Shown here: piece by piece, positions 1 through 9,204 of the stretch
Numbering within the stretch: position 1 is the stretch's first letter
Layout of the letters: each line of letters starts with the position of its first letter
Assembly: GCA_017544265.1 (NCBI GenBank)
Contig: JAFYEM010000033.1
Span: 1 to 64,000 of the forward strand
Length of the DNA: 64,000 nt
Origin: Bacteroidales bacterium
GTDB taxonomy: Bacteria; Bacteroidota; Bacteroidia; Bacteroidales; UBA932
Direction of reading: 5' to 3'
Notes under the pieces: generated by a model
What the model was told of the DNA's origin: nothing
What the model saw: only the letters and a program-made list of their open reading frames with translations
Database searches by the model: none
Position numbers and translations under genes: made by a program

Positions 1-1391
1 CCGATGCAGAACTTGCTGAAAATTGTGCATAGGATGGTGTCGGGGAGGAGGGTGCGGCCGGTGACGGTGCCGAGGGTGGTGGTTGCGAGGCGGAGGTCCT
101 CGGCGAGGAGGTCTGTGGTTGAACCGGAGGTCAGGGAGGTGCGGACCCGCTGGAGAGAAGCGGCAGTTTCACGGAGGGCCTGAAGGTGTCTTTCGCTGGT
201 CACAATTGCTTCGTCGGAAGGGGAGAGAAGGTCCTTTTTGGTCTCAATCAGCAATTCGATTAACTTATCAATTCCGATTTCGTCCTTTGCGGAAATATTT
301 AGTATATATGATTTATTTTCAAGCGATGAAATAAAATTGTTGATAACTGTAACAAATTTGTTAACCTCGCTTTCCCCAGCAAAATCAATTTTATTAATAA
401 GAAATACTAATAATTGTTGGGGGCTCGACAAGGACGAAGTAATCTGCTCGAGTCCTGAGGAAAGACCCTCCAAAGATCCTGTCGGATCCACTACGACAAG
501 TATAATTTCAGCCTCGGACAGTTTCTTGAGTGAGCGTCCGATTCCTATGTTTTCAACCTCATCCAGGGTGTTGCGAAGTCCGGCGGTGTCGATGAATCGG
601 AAACTTATTCCGCCGAGACTGAGAGTCTCCTCGACCGTGTCCCTTGTTGTCCCAGGAATGTCGGATACTATTGCCCTGTCATCTTTGAGAATGGCATTAA
701 GCAGAGTGCTTTTCCCTGCGTTGACAGCACCTGCAATGGCGACAGGAACTCCTCGACGGATGGAGTTGCCTGACTTATAGGAAAGGATTAGCTTATTTAC
801 TTTTGTAAGCGCCTCGTCAAGCAATGACAGAAGGTTCTCACGAGATGTAAACTCCACATCTTCATCACTGAAATCCAGTTCCAATTCAAGTAAAGCAGCA
901 ACTTCTAAAAGCTTAGCTTCTATACTGTCGAATTCCTTGGAGTAACCACCCCTCAGCTGATTCATCGCCACTCTATGAGAAGCTGAAGTCGTAGATGAAA
1001 TAACATCAGCAACCGCTTCTGCCTGAGCGAGGTCCATCTTTCCATTCAGAAATGCCCGTGACGTAAATTCACCTGGTGCGGCGAATTCTGCACCGGCCGC
1101 TGCAAGCCTCCTTAGAATTTCAGAAGCAATCCAGGACGAAGCGTGGCAGGAGATTTCAACGCTGTCTTCCCCAGTGTATGAATGAGGCGCCCGAAAGACG
1201 GATACAAGTACGTCATCCACACCTGGTATTTCCCCATAGTGGATTGTGTAAGCTTTTGAACCGGCAACAGTTCCATTCTTTAATTGAACTACCGCATCAA
1301 CAATCCGGAAGGCGTCCGGACCGCTGATGCGGATAATGCTTATAGCTCCGGTTCCCGGAGTGGTGGCCGGAGCTATTATAGTGCTATTCAT
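1..1391 (-). CDS. mnmE: tRNA modification GTPase MnmE (3' end cut by window edge)
   Basis: MnmE, with MnmG, makes the 5-carboxymethylaminomethyl group on wobble uridine 34 of certain tRNAs. I translated it by hand from the minus strand. It has the N-terminal tetrahydrofolate-binding region, a helical domain, and an inserted G domain with P-loop GAVNAGKST, switch DTAGLR, NKID and a SAK motif. The frame runs to the first base of the window at FCIG, so only the final Lys of the family C-terminal FCIGK motif and the stop codon are missing. The ATG lies inside the last codons of rho (8 bp overlap), so it is probably translationally coupled in a rho-mnmE unit. The P-loop reads A-V-N where P-N is more usual. 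Confidence 0.95.
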   Translation of the reverse strand, partial: MNSTIIAPATTPGTGAISIIRISGPDAFRIVDAVVQLKNGTVAGSKAYTIHYGEIPGVDDVLVSVFRAPHSYTGEDSVEISCHASSWIASEILRRLAAAGAEFAAPGEFTSRAFLNGKMDLAQAEAVADVISSTTSASHRVAMNQLRGGYSKEFDSIEAKLLEVAALLELELDFSDEDVEFTSRENLLSLLDEALTKVNKLILSYKSGNSIRRGVPVAIAGAVNAGKSTLLNAILKDDRAIVSDIPGTTRDTVEETLSLGGISFRFIDTAGLRNTLDEVENIGIGRSLKKLSEAEIILVVVDPTGSLEGLSSGLEQITSSLSSPQQLLVFLINKIDFAGESEVNKFVTVINNFISSLENKSYILNISAKDEIGIDKLIELLIETKKDLLSPSDEAIVTSERHLQALRETAASLQRVRTSLTSGSTTDLLAEDLRLATTTLGTVTGRTLLPDTILCTIFSKFCI

Positions 1392-3186
1392 ACCTGCTGA
1401 ATTTGGACATATTGTCAATTAGTTCAGCATTGGTCTTGAATTCGTCCATGTGCTGCTGCATCCATGTCATCGCTTCCACAGGGTTCATATCGGACAACAG
1501 CTTGCGCAGGATCCATATTCTGTTAAGTGTGTAGGCGTCATACAGAAGGTCGTCCCGGCGGGTTGATGACAGGGTCAGGTTCACGGACGGGAAGATTCGC
1601 TTGTTGGAGAGATTGCGGTCCAGCTGGAGTTCCATATTGCCGGTACCTTTGAATTCTTCGAATATAACGTCATCCATCTTGGAGCCGGTCTCGGTAAGGG
1701 CCGTAGCAAGAATAGTGAGCGAACCGCCGTTTTCAATCTTTCGCGCAGCACCGAAGAACCGCTTGGGTTTCTGAAGGGCATTGGCGTCCACACCACCGGT
1801 AAGCACCTTTCCTGATGCGGGCTGAACGGTGTTATACGCCCGGGCAAGACGGGTAATGGAGTCCAGAAGTATGACAACGTCATGACCACATTCAACCAGG
1901 CGGCGGGCCTTGTCGAGCACCATATTGGCAACCTTCACATGCCTTTCGGCAGGTTCATCGAAGGTCGATGCAACAACTTCAGCCTTGACGCTGCGGCTCA
2001 TGTCTGTGACTTCCTCGGGGCGTTCGTCAATCAGAAGGACGATTTCATAGACCTCGGGATGATTGTCTGCTATGGCGTTTGCAATAGCCTTGAGAAGCAT
2101 GGTCTTGCCAGTTTTAGGCTGCGCCACGATAAGTCCCCTCTGGCCTTTGCCGATAGGCGTGAACATGTCCACAATGCGGCAAGAAGGATCTTTTTCGTGA
2201 CCATGGCCCAGCAGGTTGAATTTCTCCGTAGGGAAGAGCGGGGTCAGGAAATCGAAGGGAACCCTGTCGCGAACAAACTCCGGTGTGCGGCCGTTAATAT
2301 AGTTGATCTTAACCAGCGGGAAATATTTGTCACCTTCTCTGGGAGGTCGAATTTCACCGGTAACGGTGTCACCGTTTTTGAGGGCGTTTATTTTTATCTG
2401 CTGCTGGGAAACATAGATGTCGTCCGGAGAATTAAGGTAGTTATAGTCTGACGAGCGGAGGAAACCGTAGCCGTCGGGCATGATTTCAAGAACACCGGTC
2501 GCTTCCACGGCACGGTCGAACTCAATGCGGGGGCGCTGCTGGAGGGCCGGCTGGGCCTGCTGTGCAGGACGCTGCTGAGGATTCTGGGGCGCCTGCTGCG
2601 GTGCAGACTGAGTCTGCTGTCCGCGGGGCTGCTGAGCAGGCGCTGCGGCTGGGGCTGCTGCCTGCGACGTAGCCGGTGAAGCAGCTTCAGCTGGGGTAGA
2701 CTTTGCTTTCCGCCCACGTTTGCCGCTCTTGGGAGGCTCGGCGGAAGGAGCAGGTGTTTCTGAAGGAACAGCCGCAGGGGTGGCTTCTGCCACGGCAGGG
2801 GCGGCTTTGGCCGCGCTCTTTCGGCCGCGCTTCTTCGGCTGCTGAGGCTCGGCAGAGGGAGCCGCAGGAGTCTCCGCTTTATCCGCCTGCTTTTCAGCGG
2901 CTTTGTCCTCAGCCTTCTGTTCAGATTTTGCGGGCGGTTTCTGGGCCGGCTTCTCTGCTGGCTTTTCAGCCTTCTGCGCCTTTTCTCCCTTGCGGGGGCG
3001 TCCGCGGCGCGGCTTGTTGTCGGCCTCTACGGGTTTGATGGACTCAAGTCTGGCTTCTTCGTCCAAAATTGAATAGGCCAGATTTTCAAGGTCCATTTTC
3101 TTGTAATTCTTGATTGACAAGGATGCGGCGAGGTTTCTTATCTCCTCTTCGCTCATAGAATTGAGCTCAAATAGTTTATGTGTCAT
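1384..3186 (-). CDS. rho: transcription termination factor Rho with long disordered insert
   Basis: Hexameric RNA helicase that ends transcription. Residues 1-50 are the N-terminal helical domain. Residues about 53-222 are low complexity, rich in Ala, Pro, Lys and Gln, with RGRPRK, KKRGRK and GKRGRK patches. An RNA-binding cold-shock-like domain follows (about 228-300), then the RecA-type ATPase with Walker A AQPKTGKT (355-362), Walker [11 protein letters not shown] and the C-terminal secondary RNA-binding motifs. At 600 residues it is much longer than E. coli Rho (419); the difference is the insert, which is typical of Bacteroidota. mnmE follows with an 8 bp overlap. A promoter lies between rho and the 3' end of lptD. 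Confidence 0.97.
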   Translation of the reverse strand: MTHKLFELNSMSEEEIRNLAASLSIKNYKKMDLENLAYSILDEEARLESIKPVEADNKPRRGRPRKGEKAQKAEKPAEKPAQKPPAKSEQKAEDKAAEKQADKAETPAAPSAEPQQPKKRGRKSAAKAAPAVAEATPAAVPSETPAPSAEPPKSGKRGRKAKSTPAEAASPATSQAAAPAAAPAQQPRGQQTQSAPQQAPQNPQQRPAQQAQPALQQRPRIEFDRAVEATGVLEIMPDGYGFLRSSDYNYLNSPDDIYVSQQQIKINALKNGDTVTGEIRPPREGDKYFPLVKINYINGRTPEFVRDRVPFDFLTPLFPTEKFNLLGHGHEKDPSCRIVDMFTPIGKGQRGLIVAQPKTGKTMLLKAIANAIADNHPEVYEIVLLIDERPEEVTDMSRSVKAEVVASTFDEPAERHVKVANMVLDKARRLVECGHDVVILLDSITRLARAYNTVQPASGKVLTGGVDANALQKPKRFFGAARKIENGGSLTILATALTETGSKMDDVIFEEFKGTGNMELQLDRNLSNKRIFPSVNLTLSSTRRDDLLYDAYTLNRIWILRKLLSDMNPVEAMTWMQQHMDEFKTNAELIDNMSKFSRYE

Positions 3187-3210
3187 AAAGATTAGGATGT
3201 CAATTACATC

Positions 3211-3222
3211 GGGGGAACCCCC
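3211..3222. other. G5/C5 hairpin in the rho leader
   Basis: A perfect GGGGG-AA-CCCCC inverted repeat sits in the predicted 5' untranslated leader of rho, between its promoter and ATG. There is no T tract after it on the minus strand, so it is not a normal intrinsic terminator. It could be a leader structure for autoregulation or chance. Confidence 0.4.
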
Positions 3223-3232
3223 ATTGGCACCG

Positions 3233-3264
3233 CAAATTTAGGAAAAATTTTTAATTATCCCAAT
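3233..3264 (-). promoter_or_regulatory. predicted Bacteroidota promoter of rho-mnmE
   Basis: On the minus strand ATTG is followed after 20 bp by TAAATTTG (plus-strand CAAATTTA at 3233-3240), a close match to TTTG-N19-21-TAnnTTTG. The predicted start near 3226 gives a leader of about 40 nt. The -33 element lies inside the last codons of lptD. Confidence 0.6.
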
Positions 3265-6172
3265 AGGAGGAGCTCTTTTTGAAGCGGAGCAGATCCGCGA
3301 GAGCCGCAGCATTTGCGGCGATACGGAAACTGTATGACTGCCAGTTTCCAGTAGGGACCCATGAGACAGCTATATTGAAGCAGTGAAGGTCGTATGTGGC
3401 ACTTATCTGCGTGGTGGTCAGTTTTCCGGCCATTACGTCAAAGCCTGTCGTAGCCTGTATGGACAGCCTCGGAGTCAGTTTCAGGTTGCCCGACAAACCT
3501 ATGGTCTGAGTGAAACGCTTGTTCTGCACCAATTTATTATTAGCGTAGGAATAAGACATGGAATAACTGAAAGAATAGTTTATATTCAGCGACCATGGAG
3601 CATTCGGGTTCAGGTAATAAAGGTAGCCGCCGGGAATATACTCTCCGGTCGTAGGATGATAGTAAATACGGCGGTACGAGTCTATGCCGCCGGTCACCCC
3701 GCTGCCGCCTCCGGAAGAGTCCTTGGTGCCGTCGTTGCCGTTGATGGAGCCTTTGCCGTTGATGGCATAGGAGAGGGAAGCGCTGGCATTGGTGAGCCTG
3801 AGTGCGTGCCAGAACCCCTCCTTCGCTATATTGAGCTTGTTGTACTTGCGTCCATGCTCGTCCACTGCGTATGGGTCAAAGGAAGCGTTGGCGCTGAGTC
3901 CCAGCTTGCCGAAGATGGAGGTGGACAGAGTCACGCCGATATTTCCCAGCCGCAGCGAGTCCGCAAGGAAATTGTAGTTTCCGTTGATATTCAGCTGGTC
4001 TATGAGCTTTATCTTCTTTGAACCGGAACCGGTAGTATCCCTGAGATCGCGGACCTTTGCCTCGAAGTTGTTGCCCACGCTGAAATTCAGGGAGCCATTC
4101 TGCCCACGGCCGGGAGGGGAGACCGAATTGTGGTTTCCGGAAAGCGAATAGATATTGTACCACGACGGCTGATGGTAGGAACCCCGGCTGTCATAATAGC
4201 CGCCGAGCTCGTGCCAGCCGTTGAAAGCCTTGCCTTTCTCCGGACTGTATGAGAACGACAGCGAAGGCGAAATCACATGCCTGATTGCCTGCAGCTTGTG
4301 ATGCTTGCCGAAGTTGAACATACCGTAGATTCGTGTGGACAGGGACACGCTTCCTGAGTATGTCTGCGTAACTCCGAAACCGTTGAAGGCCTTTCCGGGA
4401 TCCGTCACTACATGCTGCGCATAGATCTGGTCACCGTTTTCGTCTGTCACCGGCGTGGCGAGTCCGTTCAGGGTCTTTGTGACCGGGATGCGGTTTCCGT
4501 CCTCGTCGAGGTCATACTCCAGGGTCTGGGTGCCCTTGTTAAACATCCAGTTCATTCCGTAGGTGACGCTCGGGTTTACATTAATATATTTGAACAATGT
4601 AAAACTCGGCAGGCCTATCTGGAAGTTGTGGCTCATGCCGTTGGACATGCGGTCCAGCAGTTTTGTCATCAGTGAATCGCCCATCTCCTTTTTACGGAAA
4701 CCGGTGGACTCGTCGACGACAGGGTTGCCGTCTTCGTCCGTTACGAAGTCCTGGATTTCCCTGAGTTTGAAGTTCACTCGGTTCTGGAACGATGTGGAAT
4801 ATCCAAGGGAAATCTTTTCATAAAACTTCTCTTTCCCGACCCTATTCTTTTTCTTGAAGGGGTAGAATCGGGTGACAGAGAGAGTAATGTTCGGCAGTGT
4901 GAAGGTATAGGAGGAGTCCCTGGAGTTCTGGTTGTGAAGGGCGTTCACCGAGAGGTTGACCTTTCCGTTCCAGTTGCGAGAATAGGAAATTGAAGAAGAT
5001 ATCTGGTTCTCGAGGGCTTCGTTAACCGAGCGGGAATTGTACCGGCTGTTGGACGGGGAGGAGAAGTTCACCGATGCTGAGAAAGATGTACCCGGATGCG
5101 CCTTGCTGTCCTGTGAGTGCGACCACCGTACGCCCAGGTTCTTGGTCTGGAAGAAGTCGGCGCTGCCTTTTTCACCGGTCTGGTCGTTGGAATATGTGAA
5201 CGAGAAACTGCCGTTGAACTTGTAATTGACCTTGTAGCGGGAGTTTACGTCCACCGACCAGGAGCCCAGAGTGTAGTAACTTCCGGTTACGGAAAGGTCG
5301 AAATAGTCGCCGAAGACAAAGTACATTCCGGCATCGCGAAGATAGAAACCACGGGCGGTCTCCTCGCCGAAAGTCGGCATCAGCAGTCCGGTCGCCCTGG
5401 TCGGTTTCTGCGGAATAAAGCCGAAAGGAAGGCCGACGATTGGAATCGGAACATCCTCGAAAACAGCATAGGCCGGACCGAAGACCGTCTTCTGCGAGGG
5501 CTTGGTGACCACTTTCGCAAGCGACAACTTGAGGTAATAGTGCGGGTGCTCCAGGTCGCAGACTGTGTACATGCCCTTGCTGAGGTTGATGGATTTGTCC
5601 GGCAGCATCTTGATGTTCTGCCCCTGCATGATTCCGTCATCCTCCTTTGTTATCATATTGGTAATCCGCGCTTTCTGTGTGTCGAAATTATAGCGCAGTT
5701 CTTCCATTTTGTAGTTCTGCGAGCCCTGCGTCATTTCAGGCCGTCCCTTCCATTCACCCGTCAGAGAGTCATATATGCCGTGGGCATAGACAGTTCCCGT
5801 ATTCATGTCGTATTCCATGAATTCGGATTTCAAGGTCATGTCCTTGTAGGTGACCGTAACGTCGCCGTAATAGAAAATCTTTCGCTGTCCATTTGAAAAG
5901 ACCTCCACGATCGAATCGCGGGCGGTCGAAAACGCGGGCCGCTCGAGAGAACTTTTCTGAAGCAGGTCTATGGAATCGCGGCGGGCGATGGAATCGGCCC
6001 TGTGGATGGAGTCGCGGACGAAGCGGACAGAGTCGGGGACTATGGCGACAGTCGTGTCCACAAGGGCGGTACGGCCTCTCCGGCGGTTTCGCCTCTGGGC
6101 GTCAGATGACAGCGGAAGCAGCAGCATCAGCAGTGCCGCGGCAATGAAAAATCTCCAAATCCTACCTGTCAT
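3251..6172 (-). CDS. lptD: LPS-assembly protein LptD (OstA-like outer-membrane barrel)
   Basis: Outer-membrane component that inserts lipopolysaccharide into the outer leaflet. A signal peptide covers residues about 1-25 and is followed by a basic, Arg/Asp-rich linker. An OstA/LptA-like beta-jellyroll begins near residue 95 with the FYYGDVTVTYKDM stretch, and a long beta-barrel with many aromatic alternating strands runs to the C-terminus. The FGFIPQKPTRATGLLMPTFG stretch (about 250-270) is characteristic of the Bacteroidota LptD-like family. Length is 973 residues, longer than proteobacterial LptD (about 780). It is divergent from the amidase gene with overlapping promoters. I see no lptE gene nearby. 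Confidence 0.88.
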   Translation of the reverse strand: MTGRIWRFFIAAALLMLLLPLSSDAQRRNRRRGRTALVDTTVAIVPDSVRFVRDSIHRADSIARRDSIDLLQKSSLERPAFSTARDSIVEVFSNGQRKIFYYGDVTVTYKDMTLKSEFMEYDMNTGTVYAHGIYDSLTGEWKGRPEMTQGSQNYKMEELRYNFDTQKARITNMITKEDDGIMQGQNIKMLPDKSINLSKGMYTVCDLEHPHYYLKLSLAKVVTKPSQKTVFGPAYAVFEDVPIPIVGLPFGFIPQKPTRATGLLMPTFGEETARGFYLRDAGMYFVFGDYFDLSVTGSYYTLGSWSVDVNSRYKVNYKFNGSFSFTYSNDQTGEKGSADFFQTKNLGVRWSHSQDSKAHPGTSFSASVNFSSPSNSRYNSRSVNEALENQISSSISYSRNWNGKVNLSVNALHNQNSRDSSYTFTLPNITLSVTRFYPFKKKNRVGKEKFYEKISLGYSTSFQNRVNFKLREIQDFVTDEDGNPVVDESTGFRKKEMGDSLMTKLLDRMSNGMSHNFQIGLPSFTLFKYINVNPSVTYGMNWMFNKGTQTLEYDLDEDGNRIPVTKTLNGLATPVTDENGDQIYAQHVVTDPGKAFNGFGVTQTYSGSVSLSTRIYGMFNFGKHHKLQAIRHVISPSLSFSYSPEKGKAFNGWHELGGYYDSRGSYHQPSWYNIYSLSGNHNSVSPPGRGQNGSLNFSVGNNFEAKVRDLRDTTGSGSKKIKLIDQLNINGNYNFLADSLRLGNIGVTLSTSIFGKLGLSANASFDPYAVDEHGRKYNKLNIAKEGFWHALRLTNASASLSYAINGKGSINGNDGTKDSSGGGSGVTGGIDSYRRIYYHPTTGEYIPGGYLYYLNPNAPWSLNINYSFSYSMSYSYANNKLVQNKRFTQTIGLSGNLKLTPRLSIQATTGFDVMAGKLTTTQISATYDLHCFNIAVSWVPTGNWQSYSFRIAANAAALADLLRFKKSSSYWDN

Positions 6173-6186
6173 CCGGTAAAAAGTAT

Positions 6187-6216
6187 TTTGCGGAAAATTA
6201 TTATTTCCTAAATTTG
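6187..6216 (+). promoter_or_regulatory. predicted promoter of the amidase gene
   Basis: TTTG at 6187-6190, an 18 bp spacer, then TAAATTTG at 6209-6216. The spacer is one base short of the usual 19-21. The predicted transcript starts near 6223, about 45 nt before the ATG. Confidence 0.55.
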
Positions 6217-6223
6217 CAATCTA

Positions 6224-6255
6224 CAAAAGTACCATTATTTTCAGAGATTAGCAAA
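6224..6255 (-). promoter_or_regulatory. predicted promoter of lptD
   Basis: On the minus strand TTTG (CAAA at 6252-6255), a 20 bp spacer, then TACTTTTG (CAAAAGTA at 6224-6231): a full match to the Bacteroidota consensus. Its -7 box lies only 7 bp from the -7 box of the divergent amidase promoter, so the two transcripts must compete. Confidence 0.7.
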
Positions 6256-6266
6256 AATAATACTCT

Positions 6267-7403
6267 ATGAGTATATTCAAAATATTACTGTACACCTCCA
6301 TGGCAGCAGCGCTGACTGCAATCGCCGTGCCGTGCCCGGGAGCCGGGAAGGAATCCGGACCAAAGCCGTGGACCGTCGTCATAGATCCCGGTCATGGCGA
6401 TCACGATCCGGGCTGCGTGGCGTCCGACGGCAAGACTTTCGAGAAGGACATCGCCCTTGACGTGGCAAAGCGGCTGGGGGAGAAAATAGAGAGGATAAAG
6501 GGAACAAAAGTGGTCCTGACGCGCACTGACGACACTTTTCTCGCTCTGTCGAAGCGCTCTGACATTGCCAATAGCAATAACGCGGACCTGTTCATTTCGG
6601 TCCATGTCAACGCTCAGGACAAGGGCAGCGCCGCCACCGGATTTTCCATCCACTGCCTCGGCCCGTCTTCCAGGAAAGGCCGCGACACTTTCAATGAAAA
6701 TTTCAATATCTGCAAGAGGGAGAATGCCGTAATATCGCTGGAATCCGACTACAAGACTTCCTATCAGGGCTTTGATCCGAATGATCCTGCCTCTTACATG
6801 ATTTTCTCGCTGATGCAGAACTCGAACCTTTCGCTCAGTCTCCAGTTCGCCGACGACGTGGATACGGCGATGCGCAAATACAGTTCCATCACGACTTCAC
6901 GCGGTATTTCCCAGGACCCCTTCCTGGTGCTCGTAAGGGCCTCCATGCCTGCTGTCCTGTTTGAAATGGGCTTCATCACAAACTCAAAGGATTTCGAAGC
7001 CATGACCAGCGAAGAGGGCCGCGACAAGATTGCGGAAGGCTTGTATCAGGCCGTACGTGTCTATAAGGCCCGCACCGACGGGGAAGCCGTAGTGGAAGAA
7101 AAGCCGAAGCCGGAAGGGCAGCAAAAGCCGGAGGAGCCGGTGCAGGCAGTTGCGCTTCCAGCGGCCTCCGCAGTCCGCTACGGGACCCAGGTCATAGCTA
7201 CAGGAAAGTATATGGCCCCGAAAGACGAGTTTTTCCATGGCTATGTGCCCGTAGATGTTCCGAGGGGAGAACTGCACAGATATATCATCGGCGTATCGGA
7301 GGATTTGTCTAAAGCCAGGGAGGAAAATAAAAAAATCAAGTCATTTTTTCCGGACTCATATATGGTCATAATAGAGGACGGAAAGACCAGCTTGCTGAAG
7401 TAG
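6267..7403 (+). CDS. N-acetylmuramoyl-L-alanine amidase with C-terminal SPOR-like domain
   Basis: Zinc amidase (Amidase_3, AmiC-like) that cleaves the bond between muramic acid and the stem peptide, probably in the periplasm during cell separation. A signal peptide covers residues about 1-25. Zinc and catalytic residues are visible in DPGHGDHD, the following Glu (FEKDIALDVA), SVHVNA and FEMGFITN. A Pro/Glu/Lys linker follows at about 270-300. The last 80 residues look like a SPOR domain (peptidoglycan binding), ending near DSYMVIIEDGK. It is divergent from lptD. The SPOR assignment rests on pattern only. Confidence 0.88.
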   Translation: MSIFKILLYTSMAAALTAIAVPCPGAGKESGPKPWTVVIDPGHGDHDPGCVASDGKTFEKDIALDVAKRLGEKIERIKGTKVVLTRTDDTFLALSKRSDIANSNNADLFISVHVNAQDKGSAATGFSIHCLGPSSRKGRDTFNENFNICKRENAVISLESDYKTSYQGFDPNDPASYMIFSLMQNSNLSLSLQFADDVDTAMRKYSSITTSRGISQDPFLVLVRASMPAVLFEMGFITNSKDFEAMTSEEGRDKIAEGLYQAVRVYKARTDGEAVVEEKPKPEGQQKPEEPVQAVALPAASAVRYGTQVIATGKYMAPKDEFFHGYVPVDVPRGELHRYIIGVSEDLSKAREENKKIKSFFPDSYMVIIEDGKTSLLK

Positions 7404-7694
7404 ATTTTTCCACGTTTCAGCGCAGTAGAAAAACACTTTTCCTATAAATACCTAATTTAGAATTTATCAAAATAGGTATCTTTGAAAGAGACGCATATAT
7501 CTATTGTGATATTCTGTAAATGATTGTTTTTTAGGAATTTATAAAATCATTCAAAATCAGTGCTGCGTTTTTGAATCTAAATTAAAAAAAATTAAAAAAC
7601 AATAGCTTCTGCATTTTTTTCTCAAAAAAATTTCCTCCATTTTTGCATTCCCAAAGCAAAGCAATTACAGAAAGATTTATCCGTCAGGAGCGCC
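7404..7694 (+). promoter_or_regulatory. AT-rich dnaA upstream region
   Basis: About 290 bp without a gene, with A and T runs. A TATCTTTG -7 box is at 7477-7484 but its -33 region (TTTA at 7456-7459) is weak, so the dnaA promoter is only suggested; a second near-match, CATTTTTG, is at 7638-7645. I looked for DnaA boxes (TTATCCACA) on both strands and found only degenerate ones such as TTATCCGTC just before dnaA. I therefore do not call an origin here. Confidence 0.4.
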
Positions 7695-9122
7695 ATGCTT
7701 GAAAGCGAAAGACATATCGCGGTTTGGAACGCGTGTCTGGAGATTATCCGGAACAATATCGAGCCCCAGAAGTTCGATACCTGGTTTCGTCCGATAGTCC
7801 CCGTTTCCCTTGTGGATGCTACCCTGACCATAGAGGTCCCCACCGATTTCTTCCGTGATTATCTCGAGACCTTCTATCTGGATCTTCTGAAGCTCACCCT
7901 GAAGAGGGAACTCGGCACTGCTGCAAAGCTGGTCTATATGGTACGTCCGGTGGCTTCCCAGCCCGGAATGACCTTCCCTGCCGCGGAGCACAGCACGCCC
8001 GTGAACCGGCCGGTCTCGATTAACTCCTATGATCCGTCAGGAAGCCGCAATCCGCTGGTTTTCCCGGGAACCAGGAGAATCCAGATCAACCCAAGGCTCA
8101 ATCCCTCTTATTGTTTTACCAACCTTGTCGCAGGTGACTGCAACAAGATGGGTATCACGGCGGGGGAGAGCATTTCCATGAACCCGGGAAAGACTCCTTT
8201 CAATCCTCTGTTCATTTTCGGCGGTCCCGGGCTGGGGAAAACCCATCTCGCACAGGCCATCGGCGTCGAAATTCATGAAAAACGCCCCGACCTCGTGGTA
8301 CTCTATGTTACCGGCAATGAGTTCAAGACCCAGTACATGGATGCCACTATGGGCAATAAACTGACGGATTTCATCGCTTTCTATCAGCGTATTGACGTTC
8401 TCATAGTGGATGACATCCAGGACCTGCTCGGTCAGGGCACCCAGAATGCATTCTTCAATGTGTTCAATCACCTGCATCAGAATGGAAAGCAGCTGGTCTT
8501 CACTTCCGACAGGGCACCCGTCGAGCTTAAGACTTTTGAAGACAGGATGCTGTCCCGTTTCAAATGGGGCCTTTCCGTGGAGCTTACTGCCCCCGACTAT
8601 AAGACCAGGCTGGAAATGCTGCGTGCGCGCAGTTTCCGCGAAGGCGTAAATGTCCCGGACGAAGTGCTGTCCTTCCTGGCATCGAGGGTGAAATCCAACT
8701 TCCGTGAACTGGAAGGCTCACTTATATCCCTGATTGCCAATGCTACTCTCTGCCACAAGGATATTACCATTACGCTGGCCGAGAATATCACAGAAAAGAT
8801 TGTAGGCACCCAGGAGTCCTCGTTCAGCATGGACCTGGTTATCAAGACAGTCTGCGAATATTTCAACATCACCCGTGATGTGCTGATTTCACCTTCGCGC
8901 AAGCGCCAGATAGTCCAGGCACGTCAGATTGCGATGTACCAGTGCCGGAACCTGATTCCCAGTTGTTCGCTTTCCACCATCGGGGCCGAACTGGGCGGGA
9001 AGGATCACGCTACGGTCCTGCACGCTATATCGACTGTGAATGACCTTAAAGCCACAGATAAACTGTTCCGCCAGTATGTGGAAGATATAGAAGGTATGCT
9101 TAAAGTGACAGTCGAAGGTTAG
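7695..9122 (+). CDS. dnaA: chromosomal replication initiator protein DnaA
   Basis: AAA+ initiator that binds DnaA boxes and melts the origin. Domain I covers about residues 1-85 (WNACLEIIRNNIEPQKFDTW). A variable linker follows, then the AAA+ core with Walker A FGGPGLGKTH and Walker B LIVDDIQDL. The C-terminal helix-turn-helix domain carries the DnaA signature GGKDHATVLHAI. Length of 475 residues is normal for the phylum. The next gene, pepD, has its own promoter. Confidence 0.98.
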   Translation: MLESERHIAVWNACLEIIRNNIEPQKFDTWFRPIVPVSLVDATLTIEVPTDFFRDYLETFYLDLLKLTLKRELGTAAKLVYMVRPVASQPGMTFPAAEHSTPVNRPVSINSYDPSGSRNPLVFPGTRRIQINPRLNPSYCFTNLVAGDCNKMGITAGESISMNPGKTPFNPLFIFGGPGLGKTHLAQAIGVEIHEKRPDLVVLYVTGNEFKTQYMDATMGNKLTDFIAFYQRIDVLIVDDIQDLLGQGTQNAFFNVFNHLHQNGKQLVFTSDRAPVELKTFEDRMLSRFKWGLSVELTAPDYKTRLEMLRARSFREGVNVPDEVLSFLASRVKSNFRELEGSLISLIANATLCHKDITITLAENITEKIVGTQESSFSMDLVIKTVCEYFNITRDVLISPSRKRQIVQARQIAMYQCRNLIPSCSLSTIGAELGGKDHATVLHAISTVNDLKATDKLFRQYVEDIEGMLKVTVEG

Positions 9123-9128
9123 AATCTG

Positions 9129-9159
9129 TTTCATTTTTGAATATTTTTTGTTAAATTTG
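9129..9159 (+). promoter_or_regulatory. predicted promoter of pepD-rpe
   Basis: TTTC at 9129-9132, a 19 bp spacer, then TAAATTTG at 9152-9159. The predicted start near 9166 lies after the upstream in-frame ATG at 9148 and so supports translation from 9205. Confidence 0.6.
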
Positions 9160-9204
9160 GGGTTGACCGGAAAATACGGCCGACCTCTTTTTATTTTAGT
9201 TGAA

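Noticed and set aside
7404..7694. Replication origin next to dnaA
   Set aside because: AT-rich, but I found no cluster of TTATCCACA boxes on either strand; a GC-skew plot of the whole genome would decide.
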